From positions 24,239 through 88,238 of the forward strand of contig VXIS01000203.1 of assembly GCA_008704415.1 (NCBI GenBank): DNA of 64,000 nucleotides, in the 5' to 3' direction. The stretch comes from Sphaerosporella brunnea. Taxonomy: Eukaryota > Ascomycota > Pezizomycetes > Pezizales > Pyronemataceae. Below, piece after piece: positions 48,217 through 59,393 of this stretch (the first letter of the stretch is position 1; every line of letters begins with the position of its first letter). The notes under the pieces were generated by a model. That model was not told the origin of the DNA, ran no database searches, and saw only the letters and a list, made by a program, of their open reading frames with translations. Made by a program: the position numbers and the translations under genes.

Positions 48217-50495
48217 CTATCGCCTAGACATGGCAAACACCGCGACAATGGCAACCGCAAGGGTGACGATAGCACCGGGCAGGATCAGCTCGTTTGGCAC
48301 TCCAGGGATGAGCTCAGGCTGGATGGGGGCAACTGGCTCGTGGGGAGCAGAATGTTTGCGCTTGAGCCTGCGAACCTCCTCCTCCGATTCCTCGTCGCTG
48401 GCATCCTCGACCTCGATTCTCGGCTTCCGCCTAGGAGTGACCGGGGGCTGGGGGTCGACGGTGGCTACAACAGCCGGCTTGGTGGGGTCGTGGACATAAA
48501 GGTCGACTTTGTCTCTGGCAGAGCGCCTGGCCAGGTTGACAGCGTCAATCAAATCATCGTCGGAAGTGATCGACACAATATCTCCTTCGTCGTCGACGTA
48601 GCTGAGGGCAAAGCCCTGGTTGAGCAACCTTCCATCCGCGCCAAATTCTGGCTCTCCTCCAACCTCGTGAATCTCGTGTCCGAGCTTTTCACTGATAGCG
48701 CCAAGCAATTCCACCAAACCACCGTTGGGAGCCACTTGGACACGGTGGATGCGACTACTGGGGGCCTTAAATTTGAAAGGGAAGGGTTGATCCATAGGGT
48801 TGGCCACAGGCTCGTTAAGCATTGAGTCACCACGCTCGGAGTGGTCGCCAACGTGCGAGGCAGAGTCGCCGGGCTGGATAGCGGAATCATGGCGATCAAG
48901 ATGGCTCAAACTGGAAGCGTGACGGTGGGAGACCGGGGATTCGGTTCCATGACCCCTCACCGAAGCGGCGGGTCCGCGCGCACTGGTATGGTCGGAAAGT
49001 TGAGATTCCGTGTCATTGTCCAGAGAAAGCCAAAACTTGTTCCAGGCAGGTCCCTCGCTGTCAGCAGTTTGCATGGAGTTGATCTGCACGTTTGTCAGCC
49101 CACCAAGTCAACGATGATAATTTATTCCCGGCTGTCGTGTTTACCTGCTCAAGCGTGGCATAGGTCAACTTCAGGACATCCACCATTCCCACAATTTCAC
49201 CCTCATTGTTCATGACCGGAAGGTTAAGATAGTGGCCATCTAAGCGCTATTTTTTAGTTTTGGTGGAAAAAGCAAGTGGGATCGCGTACCATGCATCTTG
49301 CGAAGCGCAGCCTGAATGGACATTTCCATTGGGGCGAAATCAGGATGAGGTGTCATTACACGGACAACGCTGCAGTTGGCAGGGTCCAATCCAGGAGCGA
49401 TGACACGCAACACCACGTCTTTACTCGTGAAAATACCAGTGATGCTTCCACCATCCTGGACCAACACCGCAGTAGTACGGTTCTCCTTCATCATGGCCGC
49501 AGCATCTTTGACCGTAGTACGTACAGAGACGACCGTAGGAGGGTTACCATCCAAGACAGATTCCAGGTTCGGGCCGGACATCTTCTGTCGCAAGGCCTCC
49601 ACATATGAGATGATTTGCTGAGGTTGCGACGAGCCAAGTTCTGACTGGACGCCCTCGAGCGCATCATAGAGTTTGCGAGAAGATGCATATGCACGCTCCA
49701 ACTTCTCCATCGCTTCGTAAAAGCACTTAGTAATATCGAGAATACCAGAAATATCCTGGTTCTCGTCCATTACAGGCAAGTGACGGAATCCCTTGCGAAC
49801 CATAAGATCCAAAGCGTCAGTGGCAGAAGTGTCGGTCCTGGCGCACAGCGGGTTCTTGGTCATGATTTGAGCAATAGTGATGTCCCTGGCGTCGATGCCG
49901 GCGCCGACCACGCGGAACGCAAGATCCTTGGCGGTAAAGATACCCGAGATGCGATCATCATCATCGGTAACAAGCACACAGTCTTCACGCTTTGCCGCCA
50001 TGAGCTGAGCCGCTTCCGCGACGGTGGTACCTGGCTTGATCTGTAGAGCTTGCGACGGCCGAAGGGCCATAACCGATCCGGGGGCTATTTTACGGGTCTG
50101 CCTAGCACGACCGGTGGTATGCTTCTTCTTGCTGAGATCGGATTCGATCTTACGTCGGATGGCCTGCAGCGATAAGAAGAGCAAGCATCAGTACATCGAA
50201 TCTACACCAAGCTCCCTTCCCTCCACTCGCGTCCGGCTGCAGTCAAAACAAAGCGGAATGGAACTCGAGCCCTTGATCCGTGCCATGGGGGGGTACTTGC
50301 CTCATCTCTCTTCGACTGTCTCCTTCTGCTATCACTGACGCTGGCTTGGGATTCGGACGGAGCAGGTGTATGGGAGTTGGGGACAGGGATGCCGGACGGG
50401 CTGGTTGGAGCAGGATGGTGACTGGCACTGGTTCCGGCTCCGGACCTGGTTCCCACTCGGCTGGGGGTGTTTCTATAAGATCCGACGTGCGACAT
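48217..50495 (-). CDS. CBS-domain and PB1-domain protein with a C-terminal membrane anchor
   Basis: The domain order matches S. pombe Mug70 and its fungal relatives; function is poorly known, and CBS pairs usually sense adenosine nucleotides. The first exon (50495-50301) encodes MSHVGSYRNTPSRVGTRSG and a disordered S/P-rich stretch ending SKRDE. It joins AIRRKIESDLSKKK only if the intron 50300-50164 starts with GC (GCAAGT). Four CBS motifs follow, with MAAKREDCVLVTDDDDRISG, KGFRHLPVMDENQDISGI, KENRTTAVLVQDGGSITGI and LNLPVMNNEGEIVGMVDVLK. Next are a serine/histidine-rich linker and a PB1 domain with FKFKAPSSRIHRVQV and LSYVDDEGDIVSITSDDDLI. After a charged segment the protein ends in a hydrophobic helix, ILPGAIVTLAVAIVAVF, followed by AMSRR, i.e. 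a tail anchor. Confidence 0.9.
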
Positions 50496-50886
50496 CTTCT
50501 GGGGGTTGGCGGAGCGGCGAGAGGTTGAGAAGGGAAAGAGACCACGACCAGACGGGGAGTGAAAGCAGACAGGCGGGGAAGGGATGAGCACGGGTTGTGT
50601 TTGTGGGTGTACGACGGCGCCAGATAAAGTTAGGTAGATGATTCTCAGCCATGGCTTGGCGGCCAACATAGCCCAACATGGCGATAGAAAGCTACAAAGT
50701 AACCAACGACCGTATTGGAAACAGGCGAAGATTGAACGATCAACGCATAGATTGGAATTACAGCATTTAAATGACAGTTGTCTTTACACACGAAGGCCAG
50801 CACGAAGAACTTGGGAGAATACACCAGCTGGAAAGACGCAGCAATCTTGAAAACATCTGGACGCGGAGTCAACAATGGAAATGAAT

Positions 50887-52048
50887 CTAGAACAACCATA
50901 ATTCAACCACGTGCTTTGCAACATTGAATCCAAACAGGCTGACGGCCCAAAGGATCACCATCACCACAACTGGAAAAAGAAGAATCTCCGTGTGGTGGAG
51001 AAACGGCAGAGCTATACACGTCAGTGACTGCTTACCACGTCTGGCAGTCGGAAGTGTGAATACCATTGTATCCCAAGAACGTGATTACGCTGTAAAAGGA
51101 AAACGCGATTAGATAGAGCGAATTACCAAGAAATATGGATATCCTGCAGCCCGTATCAGCACTCAGAAAACGTGGAACGGGAGAAGCTGTCTCACCAGTA
51201 ATCCCTCGTCAAAAGAGGCATCATCAGAAACTGGATGACATAACTTATGGAACATTAGCACAGCGTCTATACGGCCCGAGGTGGACACAATACTCACAGA
51301 AACACCCACACCGGGAAGAACGCCCTGACCCCGATCTCGAAGCAATACATGAACTCCAGCTCTCCCTCACCCGTGGTGATCCCTGCATTCCCAAATCCGC
51401 CCACCGGCGGCACTTTCAAAAACTTCCCACAGAGATAGTATCCCGCCGTCGCAAACACGAGGGAGGAAAGCAGGAAGTGAACGAATACGAGCGAGAACGT
51501 CAACCGCATGATGGAGCCAAACGCTGGCGTGTATGCGAGACCCCAAGCAATCGCTGTGATGCTGAGGAAGAACGTAAGAAGGACGATGAATGAGGGGTCA
51601 TCGCGGGACCACGAGTTTTTGGTTTCTAGACTTCGCGTCAGGATTGCTTCGTCAGGCTAACTCGGCGCACCTACGTTTCTACCGTCGCACATCGCACAGG
51701 GTCAGCGAAGTGCTTCCACGGTACAGCTGTAGGCCACACTCACGTGATAGTATATTGATCTAAACACCTTTTTGGGTGCAATAATCAGAGATGTCATCTC
51801 CCATATCGCGATCTTTATTTCCACGTCCAATCAACCAATCAATACCTGTACACCGATGCCGACATCTATATGCAGCGTGATCTCCCTACCTCAAAATCCA
51901 TCTGCGGATATTTGAATATTCGCCGAAAGAACACCGGCAATCGCATCGTGGATCGCTCGGTACGCGCGCCCGCGCTGGTGTATCGTGGGGCAGTGATGTG
52001 GGGGGAGAAGCTGGTGCGGTTTGGCGGCGGGGAGTATCGCGAAGCCAT
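50887..52048 (-). CDS. GMH1: UNC-50 / Gmh1 Golgi membrane protein
   Basis: Multi-spanning Golgi protein; yeast Gmh1 binds the Arf-GEFs Gea1 and Gea2. Spliced reading: MASRYSPPPNRTSFSPHIT; RRIFKYPQMDFE; WEMTSLIIAPKKVFRSIYYH; PDEAILTRSLETKNSWSRDD and PSFIVLLT; MRLTFSLVFVHFLLSSLVFA; LCGKFLKVPPVGGFGNAG; YCFEIGVRAFFPVWVFLYVI and QFLMMPLLTRDYW; FYSVITFLGYNA; LPFLHHTEILLFPVV and the final helix ending NVAKHVVELWLF. Each junction restores phase, for example CT|T for the leucine in VFLYVIQ. Five or so hydrophobic segments are visible. Length is about 270 residues. It is transcribed away from the Sec7-domain gene, and its stop lies 391 bases from the CBS/PB1 start. Confidence 0.92.
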
Positions 52049-54198
52049 TGTGGAGCGGCGCAGAAAGAAGTTGAAAGGGTTGGAGTTTTGGGGGGGGGGA
52101 GGGTTGATTCGAGATCGTTAAGTGCGGGTTACAGGGCCCGATGACGTCCTTAATGGCAGCGGCTGCAGAAAGCTCTGTGGCTTGGCACACTGTCAGCTTT
52201 TTGAATCTGAATCAGCTCACAGACTTCCGAGATCTGCAAGTACTGGGTACCCCAACTTTTCTCCAGCTCGCTCTCGCTCTAGATTTTCTCGGGGAGCTTT
52301 CCGGTGGCTACGATAGGTAACTAGTTCCTACGGGCCGGGTGCGGCCCCAGTTTCCCCAGCGTCGGCTGATGGTCACCCATGGGCTGCCACCCGGAGGCCG
52401 AGAAATCGCGGGGGACTGCAGATCATACTCTTTCTTCTCAAGTAGCACTTGAAGGCGCGTGGTGCTTTGTACCTGTGCGTGCGGCTGCAGTTGGAACAGC
52501 ACTTTCTCCAGAGACGGCACTGACCCGACAGTTTGGAGCTGGAGTGCTGGATAGCTACTTAGTGCACCGAATCAAGTAGAGTACACACTAGACAGAGCAT
52601 ATTGCAGGATGCATACGCGTAGCATACACCCGATGCCATCCCGTGTTTGTTGCATGTACTCTAGTGCTGGAGTAACTCACACGGTCTCCCTCAATTCCCC
52701 GCCACAACGCTTGTGGTTTTTATGAACTTTGCTTGGGCACCTCGTATTTGCCGTGGCCCGATCTACATTATGAATATGAATATCATCTACACGCTTACCC
52801 ATTGCATGTATGACATTACATATGCAAGCACCCCTCCGAGTGCCCAGTGCAGGTCGCAGTCCTGCTTGGCGGAGAAGTTTACGCGACACCAAGCATCACA
52901 GCATCGATCGGCCACAGGCGTGATGCCGAACGATGAATCGAGCCCGAGCTATCTGCACATGTAGGGATTCTAGGACAAGAATTTCCGGGCAGAAGGCGTT
53001 CCGTATTCTCGGTGTATGCGGTGTGTACCTGTCGCGTCGACTCTCGTCTCCCAGCCAGTGTCGGTAAACAATTGCGGTGTCTGTCTCCAGTAGATCGTCG
53101 TTGCGTCGTCTCAACACGCACACACGAGATCTCGATGCAGGACGTGGTGAGCCGGCCTTTGTCGCCTCGCCACTCCGATGTCTCTACCGCTGCTCCCAAC
53201 AAGGGAATCCGAGCTCTGCCTGCGCGCAGAAATTCATGCTTCAGGTTCAGAGTGAGTGTCTATCACTGCATGTTTCGAATGCTTTCCAGCTCAACTCACT
53301 CTCGCTTCGTGGCTGTCTGTAATTTGTGCTGCCCTGCTAACCATTGGGCGAGAGACAGAGAGAGCCTTCTCTTGTGCGAGAGTGCCTGCATTGTGAACCA
53401 GTCTGTGCCAGTTTACAAAACACCACCCTTTCCTGCATCACCCCTCCAAGCCCTCTTTCTTCTGTTGGGTCGACTCTCCTCTTGTGAACTCGGAGAAAGC
53501 AGCGTCTGCGTTTGTTGATTTGCACCCCTTTCTTTATTTCTTGCTGCCTTTTTCCTTCTGCCGGCTGGATAGATAAACATCGCGTCGTCCCGCTTCCCAG
53601 CCGGGATTCCGACTGCTCGGAAATCTAATAAATCTCAGCCCGGATACCTGCATGTTGCAGGGGGAAAAGGGCTGTTCTTGGGAAACAGCAAGCTCTCTTC
53701 TACCATTCAAAGCGGTATACCCGCCAAGTTCCCACTTCCTACGTGCTCAAGGGAATCTTTTCTAATCAGTTGCTTGTTTTTTCTCCAACATAGGCTACTC
53801 CAACAGCCTTCCTCAAACGAACGAGTCCTACCTCTTATACCCACCCACTCTAGTCAAAAGCGGTGTGTCCGTTAAGTACCTGTCAACTTCACCTCCCACT
53901 TTCAGGCCAGAAACAAAAAAACGTGGGGATCGTTGATAGATATTGCGCTCTTTCGGATAGCTCTATGTACCTGCAGATAACTCCTTACGATCCGTCTCTG
54001 CTCCCCGCCAATCGGTATCCACCGTCGCGTTCCGCGCTTGCTTGCGGGGGAACTGGCGTTGCCCCTTCGAATTACGATTCGCCCTTAAGTGCTACCGTTC
54101 CTTTTAGATACCCTAAGCTGCAATCGCACAAAGTACATAGTTGGGGGCTGTCAAAAGTTGGACGTTAGTTAGCGGGTACTACTTATTAGAAGCCGGCC
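52049..54198. promoter_or_regulatory. 2.1 kb divergent upstream region of GMH1 and SYT1
   Basis: No coding gene is recognised. The last 700 bases before the SYT1 start are CT-rich in places (53460-53560 and 53740-53850) and are probably a long 5' UTR. Several short upstream ATGs are present there. Confidence 0.45.
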
Positions 54199-57100
54199 AT
54201 GCCCCCCATCATGAACATTCCAGAGCCGGGCTCCGCGACGTACAGATTCCATACCACCACCACCTCGAGGCCAAGGCCCATCCGGAGGTCAATTTCTGGT
54301 CCGTCGCTGCGAACGACTCCTGTCTCCGCTGGCCACTCTTCCTCGATGTCCGGCTACGGCAGTACGAATTCGAACAGATCCCAATCATCAAAGTCAGGGG
54401 GAGTGTCGGGAAGCGACCACGACGCCTCCAGGCGCGACCGCGACTCTCACGATCTATCAGTGACGAACGGCGGCAGAGTGCGAGATTCGCTTTTGGACAA
54501 CCTCCTCCTTTCATTTGACAAAATTGGCGATGGGACATTTGGAAACTTTGACACATCGCCTTTCTTCTCGAACATTGACGAGGTCGACGACAACGACTCT
54601 GTATACTCTCGGCGCACACGGTCCAATAGCATTGGAACCTCTGCACCCAGACAGTTTGAAGCCGCACACGATTACGAGGAAGGGAGCTTCGGGGTTACAT
54701 ACGGGGATCGGGACACGCGCTCTCGAGGAGGACGGGGAGGGTTAAACTCATCACATGGGTATGCTAACGGGTATGAGCCTTTTGAATCTGCACCTGCACC
54801 CAGCATAAGAACCAGGAACCGTACGCCTTCTCCTCCCAGATCGCCTAGACTTGTGCGACGGAACTCCAATAAAAGCGTCAAGAGTTCGAGAAGCAGAGAC
54901 CAACAGTTCCATCCGCCTCCTGCACCAATCGCGCTGCCGCCGCTCCCCGCCTTTGCCAGCGCACCACCTCCAGCCAACGCACCAATGGTAGGATCAAGTA
55001 AGCCAGGACGGCCTGGATTCTTCAGGCGAGTGTTTGGCGGCGGTGGAAGTTCTAGTTCAACAACAACAGTCAGCTCAATCAGCTCGAAAATAAGCACCTC
55101 TGCCAATTCAGCACCGATAGCCCAACCTCAATCCCAACCACCACCACCCCCGCCTGCCCAAGAACCGCAACACGCCCCCCCATCAGTCATTACCAAGAAG
55201 GCCTCGTTCTTTCGCAGGCGTAAAAAATCTGTGACCGACGTCGGTACACCACCAGTTCCCGTACTTCCCGCGGTCCCTGCACCGATCAGCGTTCCTGCGC
55301 CCTTACCGCCATCAGTTGATGGCGTTCAACCTAGCCCAGCCGCATCATTACGCACTGCCATGAACCCCTACATACGGCCGTCAGCTCGGTCCAGTACTTT
55401 AGAATCAACAATGGAAGATCGAGAGGTTGGCTATACCCAACGCGGTGCGACCATTCGCACTGTAGCTTCTTCCGACCCTGTCTCTCCACGGCGCCCGTCC
55501 TTCTTCGGCGAAAGCCCGCGAGGTCGGGATGACGCGCTACGCTTGGACGCAGGGGGTAGTGGGAAGAAGTATCAAAAGGAGACGTGGTCTGGTGATGCAG
55601 AGGAGCAACACACTCCATCAAAGTCTCACGACAATTTTGACCGACCACAAACCTCGCCAAATTCACCGCTCAATAGCAGAACATTTTTTTTGGACAAGGA
55701 CGAAGACGACAACTGGCCGCCATCTCCTCCAAGCCGTGGCGTATTGTCCAATGCCAGAGGCAGTGTGACTGGTTTCCTTACTTCTGGAAAGGAACGCCAA
55801 GGTTCGATGTCTTCATCGAGTGGGCGCAAGCCGTCAATTGCATCCCTCAGCCAGGCAAGAAAGGCCTCGATGGTCTCATTGAACGGGCGCAAGTCCTCGG
55901 TAGCATCCAAAGAAGCTCCAATCGTTGATATGAAGGAGATCGAAAGGATGTACAACGACGAGGACGCTAAAAGAGGCAGTACGAAAGAGAGGTTAGGACT
56001 GGATACTGCCAATCTGGAGCCGCCGAGGCCAAAGGAAGGGTCATGGATCGCGGGCCCAAGCCCAAGTACTCCCAGAGTCACCCTTCAGAAAGAGGGACAT
56101 GGCGCCGAGGCGGAATTCCTTGGTCATAGTAGCGACGAAGAAGCAGAGAACAGGCTTGATGACAACGGATTTCCAGAGCCATCTGATGAGGACAATGAAA
56201 AGGCTAGGAAGATTTTTGAGGGTGATGAGGAGTTTATTTCCAAGGATCGGGCTGCAGCTTGGCTGGGTGACGGGTATGTCGAAATCGCTATGTGCTTTCT
56301 GCAAGTGAGCTAACCGTCAACAGCGACCCAAACCGGGCAACAGCTTTGAAGGCATATATGCAGCTGTTCGATTGGTCTGGCTGCAATATTCTGCAATCTA
56401 TGAGAACGTTCTGCGAGAGGCTTATCTTCAAGGGTGAAACTCAACAAGTTGACAGAATCATGGTTGCATTTGCGCATCGTTGGTGTGAATGCAATCCAAA
56501 CCATGGTTTCAAAAGCTCCGGTACGTGGTCTCAGAGATGAAGGAAATAAAAACTGACATAAGAACCGTAGATATCGTGCACACGATACTGTATTCTTTGC
56601 TCTTGCTGAATACTGACATGCACCTTGCGGACATCCCTAGCTCACAAAAGATGACGCGAGGTCAGTTCATCAAAAATACAATGGCGACCATCCGCCGCGG
56701 AATACAGGAGGCTGCTGCTATAGCCGAAGAGCTGGAATTCAGACAACAACAGAGCAATACGATGCCTTGTCGTTCCCAAACCCCGCATCGGAGAAACGCT
56801 GGTGATGAATCTCCAACATTCGCATCTGCTTCTGCAACATTTCCTTTGGCTGCTCCTGAGATAAAGGGATACAAAGCACGGTCATCATCGGAATTTGGAA
56901 AGGAACATAAGGGATCGCGTCTGAGCCGGATTGGTGGCAGTCTCAGTCCTAGAATCCTACCAGACGATCACGCCGAAAAGGCCGAAATCGATGCAGGCGG
57001 GGGCGATGCGTTGGTTAATGCTCCTATTGGAGGAGGTCTACGGCTGTGGGAAACCCAGCTAGAAATCGTTTTGAAAGACTTTTATCAATCTGTCAAGACT

Positions 57101-58679
57101 TGCGCCTTGCCTCTTCATGGGTCTTCCCAAGAAAATATGGATCTACATTCTAACTCGCTGAGTGTGTTTTCTGGTGCCGGCGGGGTGCTCCGCCGGTCAC
57201 CGAGCACAATCAGCAAGGCAGCCTCGGAAATGTCAAGTGTTGGAAGGGGTAGGACCGACAATAACAAACTAGGAGCCAAGTGGACAGCCAAGAATCGCTC
57301 ACGGCAGAGAGTTTATAACGGGTCCTTTGCAGGATCAAGTAGGACCAGTCTTGAAGAGAGGTCTGTTTGGAGCCCTTCTGCATCTAGCACCTGGAGCAAG
57401 CACACTCTCGACAGGACGCAAACCTCTATGTCCGTTGATTCTCTCGGGTCATCGTATTCCCATGCCGGGGATTACCAGCAATCTCTTGGTTTCGCGAATG
57501 CGCTTAGCAACGCGATTATCCGAGAAGAGGGAGCATCCGTGGCATCTGCTGATGTTGAAGTGGACCCTCTTGACGGAGATGATACTCTTGAATTGGAGGG
57601 AGCTCCATGGGCTAAGGAAGGACTACTCAAGCACAAACACCACCTCGAGTCTGTCGATAAGCGTGCCAAGAACCGTGGGTGGACTGAGTGCTTTGCCGTC
57701 ATCCAGCGGGGATACATGCGTTTGTTTCAGTTCCCGAGCAAGTCCGGCAAGAATCTTCAATTCGCTGGTGGTGTTGTTGGTGGGGGAAATTGGACCGAGA
57801 ACGCAGAGCCGATAGGATCATTCCTCCTCCGACAAACCCTTGCTTCTTCCCTTCCGCCGCCAGGCTACTCTAAGTCGAAGCCAAATGTCTGGGCGCTTTC
57901 GTTGCCCTCTGGGGCGGTGCATTTCTTCGAAGTGGGAACCGCAGAGATTGTCAAGGAGTTCGTCACGACGGCCAACTACTGGTCAGCTCGACTCTCCAAA
58001 GAACCCCTCATAGGCGGTGTCAGCAATGTTGAATACGGCTGGGGTGATTGCCTGACGGACGTTGACACAAGTGTAAATTCCCCACCGCCCTCGATCCACA
58101 ATGAGGCAGCACCCCACAGCCGGTCCAGTTTACAGATGAGTATTCGCTCCAGTATCGACCATGGTACAATCCGTCCACGGTTGCCCGGCGACAAGATACA
58201 CATCAAAGACTGGGTGCCGCCGAGTCAAAGCATGGTTGCATCGAGTCTTCCTGAAAAGGAGCAACTTAAGGCGTTGGAGAACTATGTGGCCAACATCGAG
58301 GCGGAGCTGGCAAAGCACAATGAGCTTAGACATCCCATGCAGATGGCAGTAGGTTTCTTCTTAAGATCAATTTCTTTTCCCCATATGCTAACGGTGACTC
58401 CAGTTTACCCCAAGACACCCAAATGGCGCCAAGGCCCTCGCCAACTGGGAAAAGAAGAGCTCCTATTTGTTGCGTGAAATCATTAAATTCACCACCTACA
58501 TCGACACACTCAACTCAGCGATCCAGCGCCGCGAAAAGGTTAATCAGGAACGACTCTCATGGGCCGTCGCCAAGAATCAACCAGCGCCGATGATTGAGGC
58601 CGATGATCTCGATATTACACCCAGACCTAATAAGGGGAAGGAGCTGGATTTGGATGGCGTCCTGTCGTCTGGTTTTTAG
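54199..58679 (+). CDS. SYT1: Sec7-PH domain Arf guanine-nucleotide exchange factor (Syt1 type)
   Basis: Activates Arf/Arl GTPases at late Golgi membranes, like yeast Syt1. Exons 54199-56273, 56324-56520, 56571-58348 and 58404-58679 give 1,441 residues in phase. The first 650 residues are disordered, rich in S, P, R and G (poly-proline near 55140 and 54950). The Sec7 domain spans about 665-800: ATALKAYMQLFDWSGCNI; the glutamate-finger region FKGETQQVDRIMVAFAHRW; and YSLLLLNTDMHL then KMTRGQFIKNTMATIRRG. A PH domain at about 1100-1230 contains WAKEGLLKHKHHLES, GWTECFAVIQRGYMRLFQF and VHFFEVGTAEIVKEFVTT. The C-terminus has a helix pair after RHPNGAKALANWEKKSSYLL, reached only by the last splice. 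This order is standard for the family. Confidence 0.93.
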
Positions 58680-59020
58680 TTACGAAAGCGTTGCCCACAA
58701 CAAAACAACTCAGAAATGATCATGATGCCCTAATGACTGCATTCTAGCCACGCGCCGGAGATATATTTCAGCGCTGCATAATCATGTCTTCGTTGCATAC
58801 AAGTACACATACATCCCGTTTTGTTTTCGGCCCGGTCTTTGGTATTTTTTTTCGTTCTTGTTTTACTTTTTTTCTGGTATTGGGGATGGCACGGCGGCCT
58901 TAGTTGTTTTGTGCCTAGATCGTTGCAGTTACCTTCCTTTTAGCCCTTGTTCTGGCGGCCTCTACCTGCTTGATATTATTCCTCACGGCGTTTTGTACTC
59001 GTTTTTCTTGGGCGGGGCTT

Positions 59021-59041
59021 GCTGCTGCTGCTGCTGCTGCT
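59021..59041. repeat. seven GCT trinucleotide units in the SYT1 3' flank
   Basis: Seven uninterrupted GCT units lie about 340 bases after the SYT1 stop codon, within the 714-base convergent region shared with RAD3. Simple-sequence repeat; non-coding here. Confidence 0.9.
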
Positions 59042-59393
59042 AGTTCTTATTGTTACGATGGATGGATGATGAACTTTCGATTCAAGTGGATACCAATCCC
59101 TCCTGGCTTTGCCGTTCCTTCTCAGCTTGTAATTTTAGTCGCCACTTTGCTTGTTTTCTTCTGGTTTTTCTTGGGAGGCTTCGGTTTGTTTCTTTCTGTT
59201 TTTGGAGGGTAGAAGATGGTGGGAAGCTCTACACTTAAAGTAATGGGATGTTGTGGAATAGATATGGGCTGGGATGGGATTGAATGATAGCAATTCTTGT
59301 AGTTTTAGGATTTGGCTTGTCTGTTGAGAATATCAATTCACGGGATATCTAGCGAGTCAACCATAGGATTTATTTTCCTAGATTGCTATTGTC

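Noticed and set aside
51135..51593. 152-codon plus-strand open frame
   Set aside because: It is antisense to the conserved UNC-50/Gmh1 exons, which explain the openness.
53012..53518. 168-codon plus-strand open frame before SYT1
   Set aside because: Cysteine/serine-rich random-looking translation in CT-rich upstream DNA; no family resemblance.
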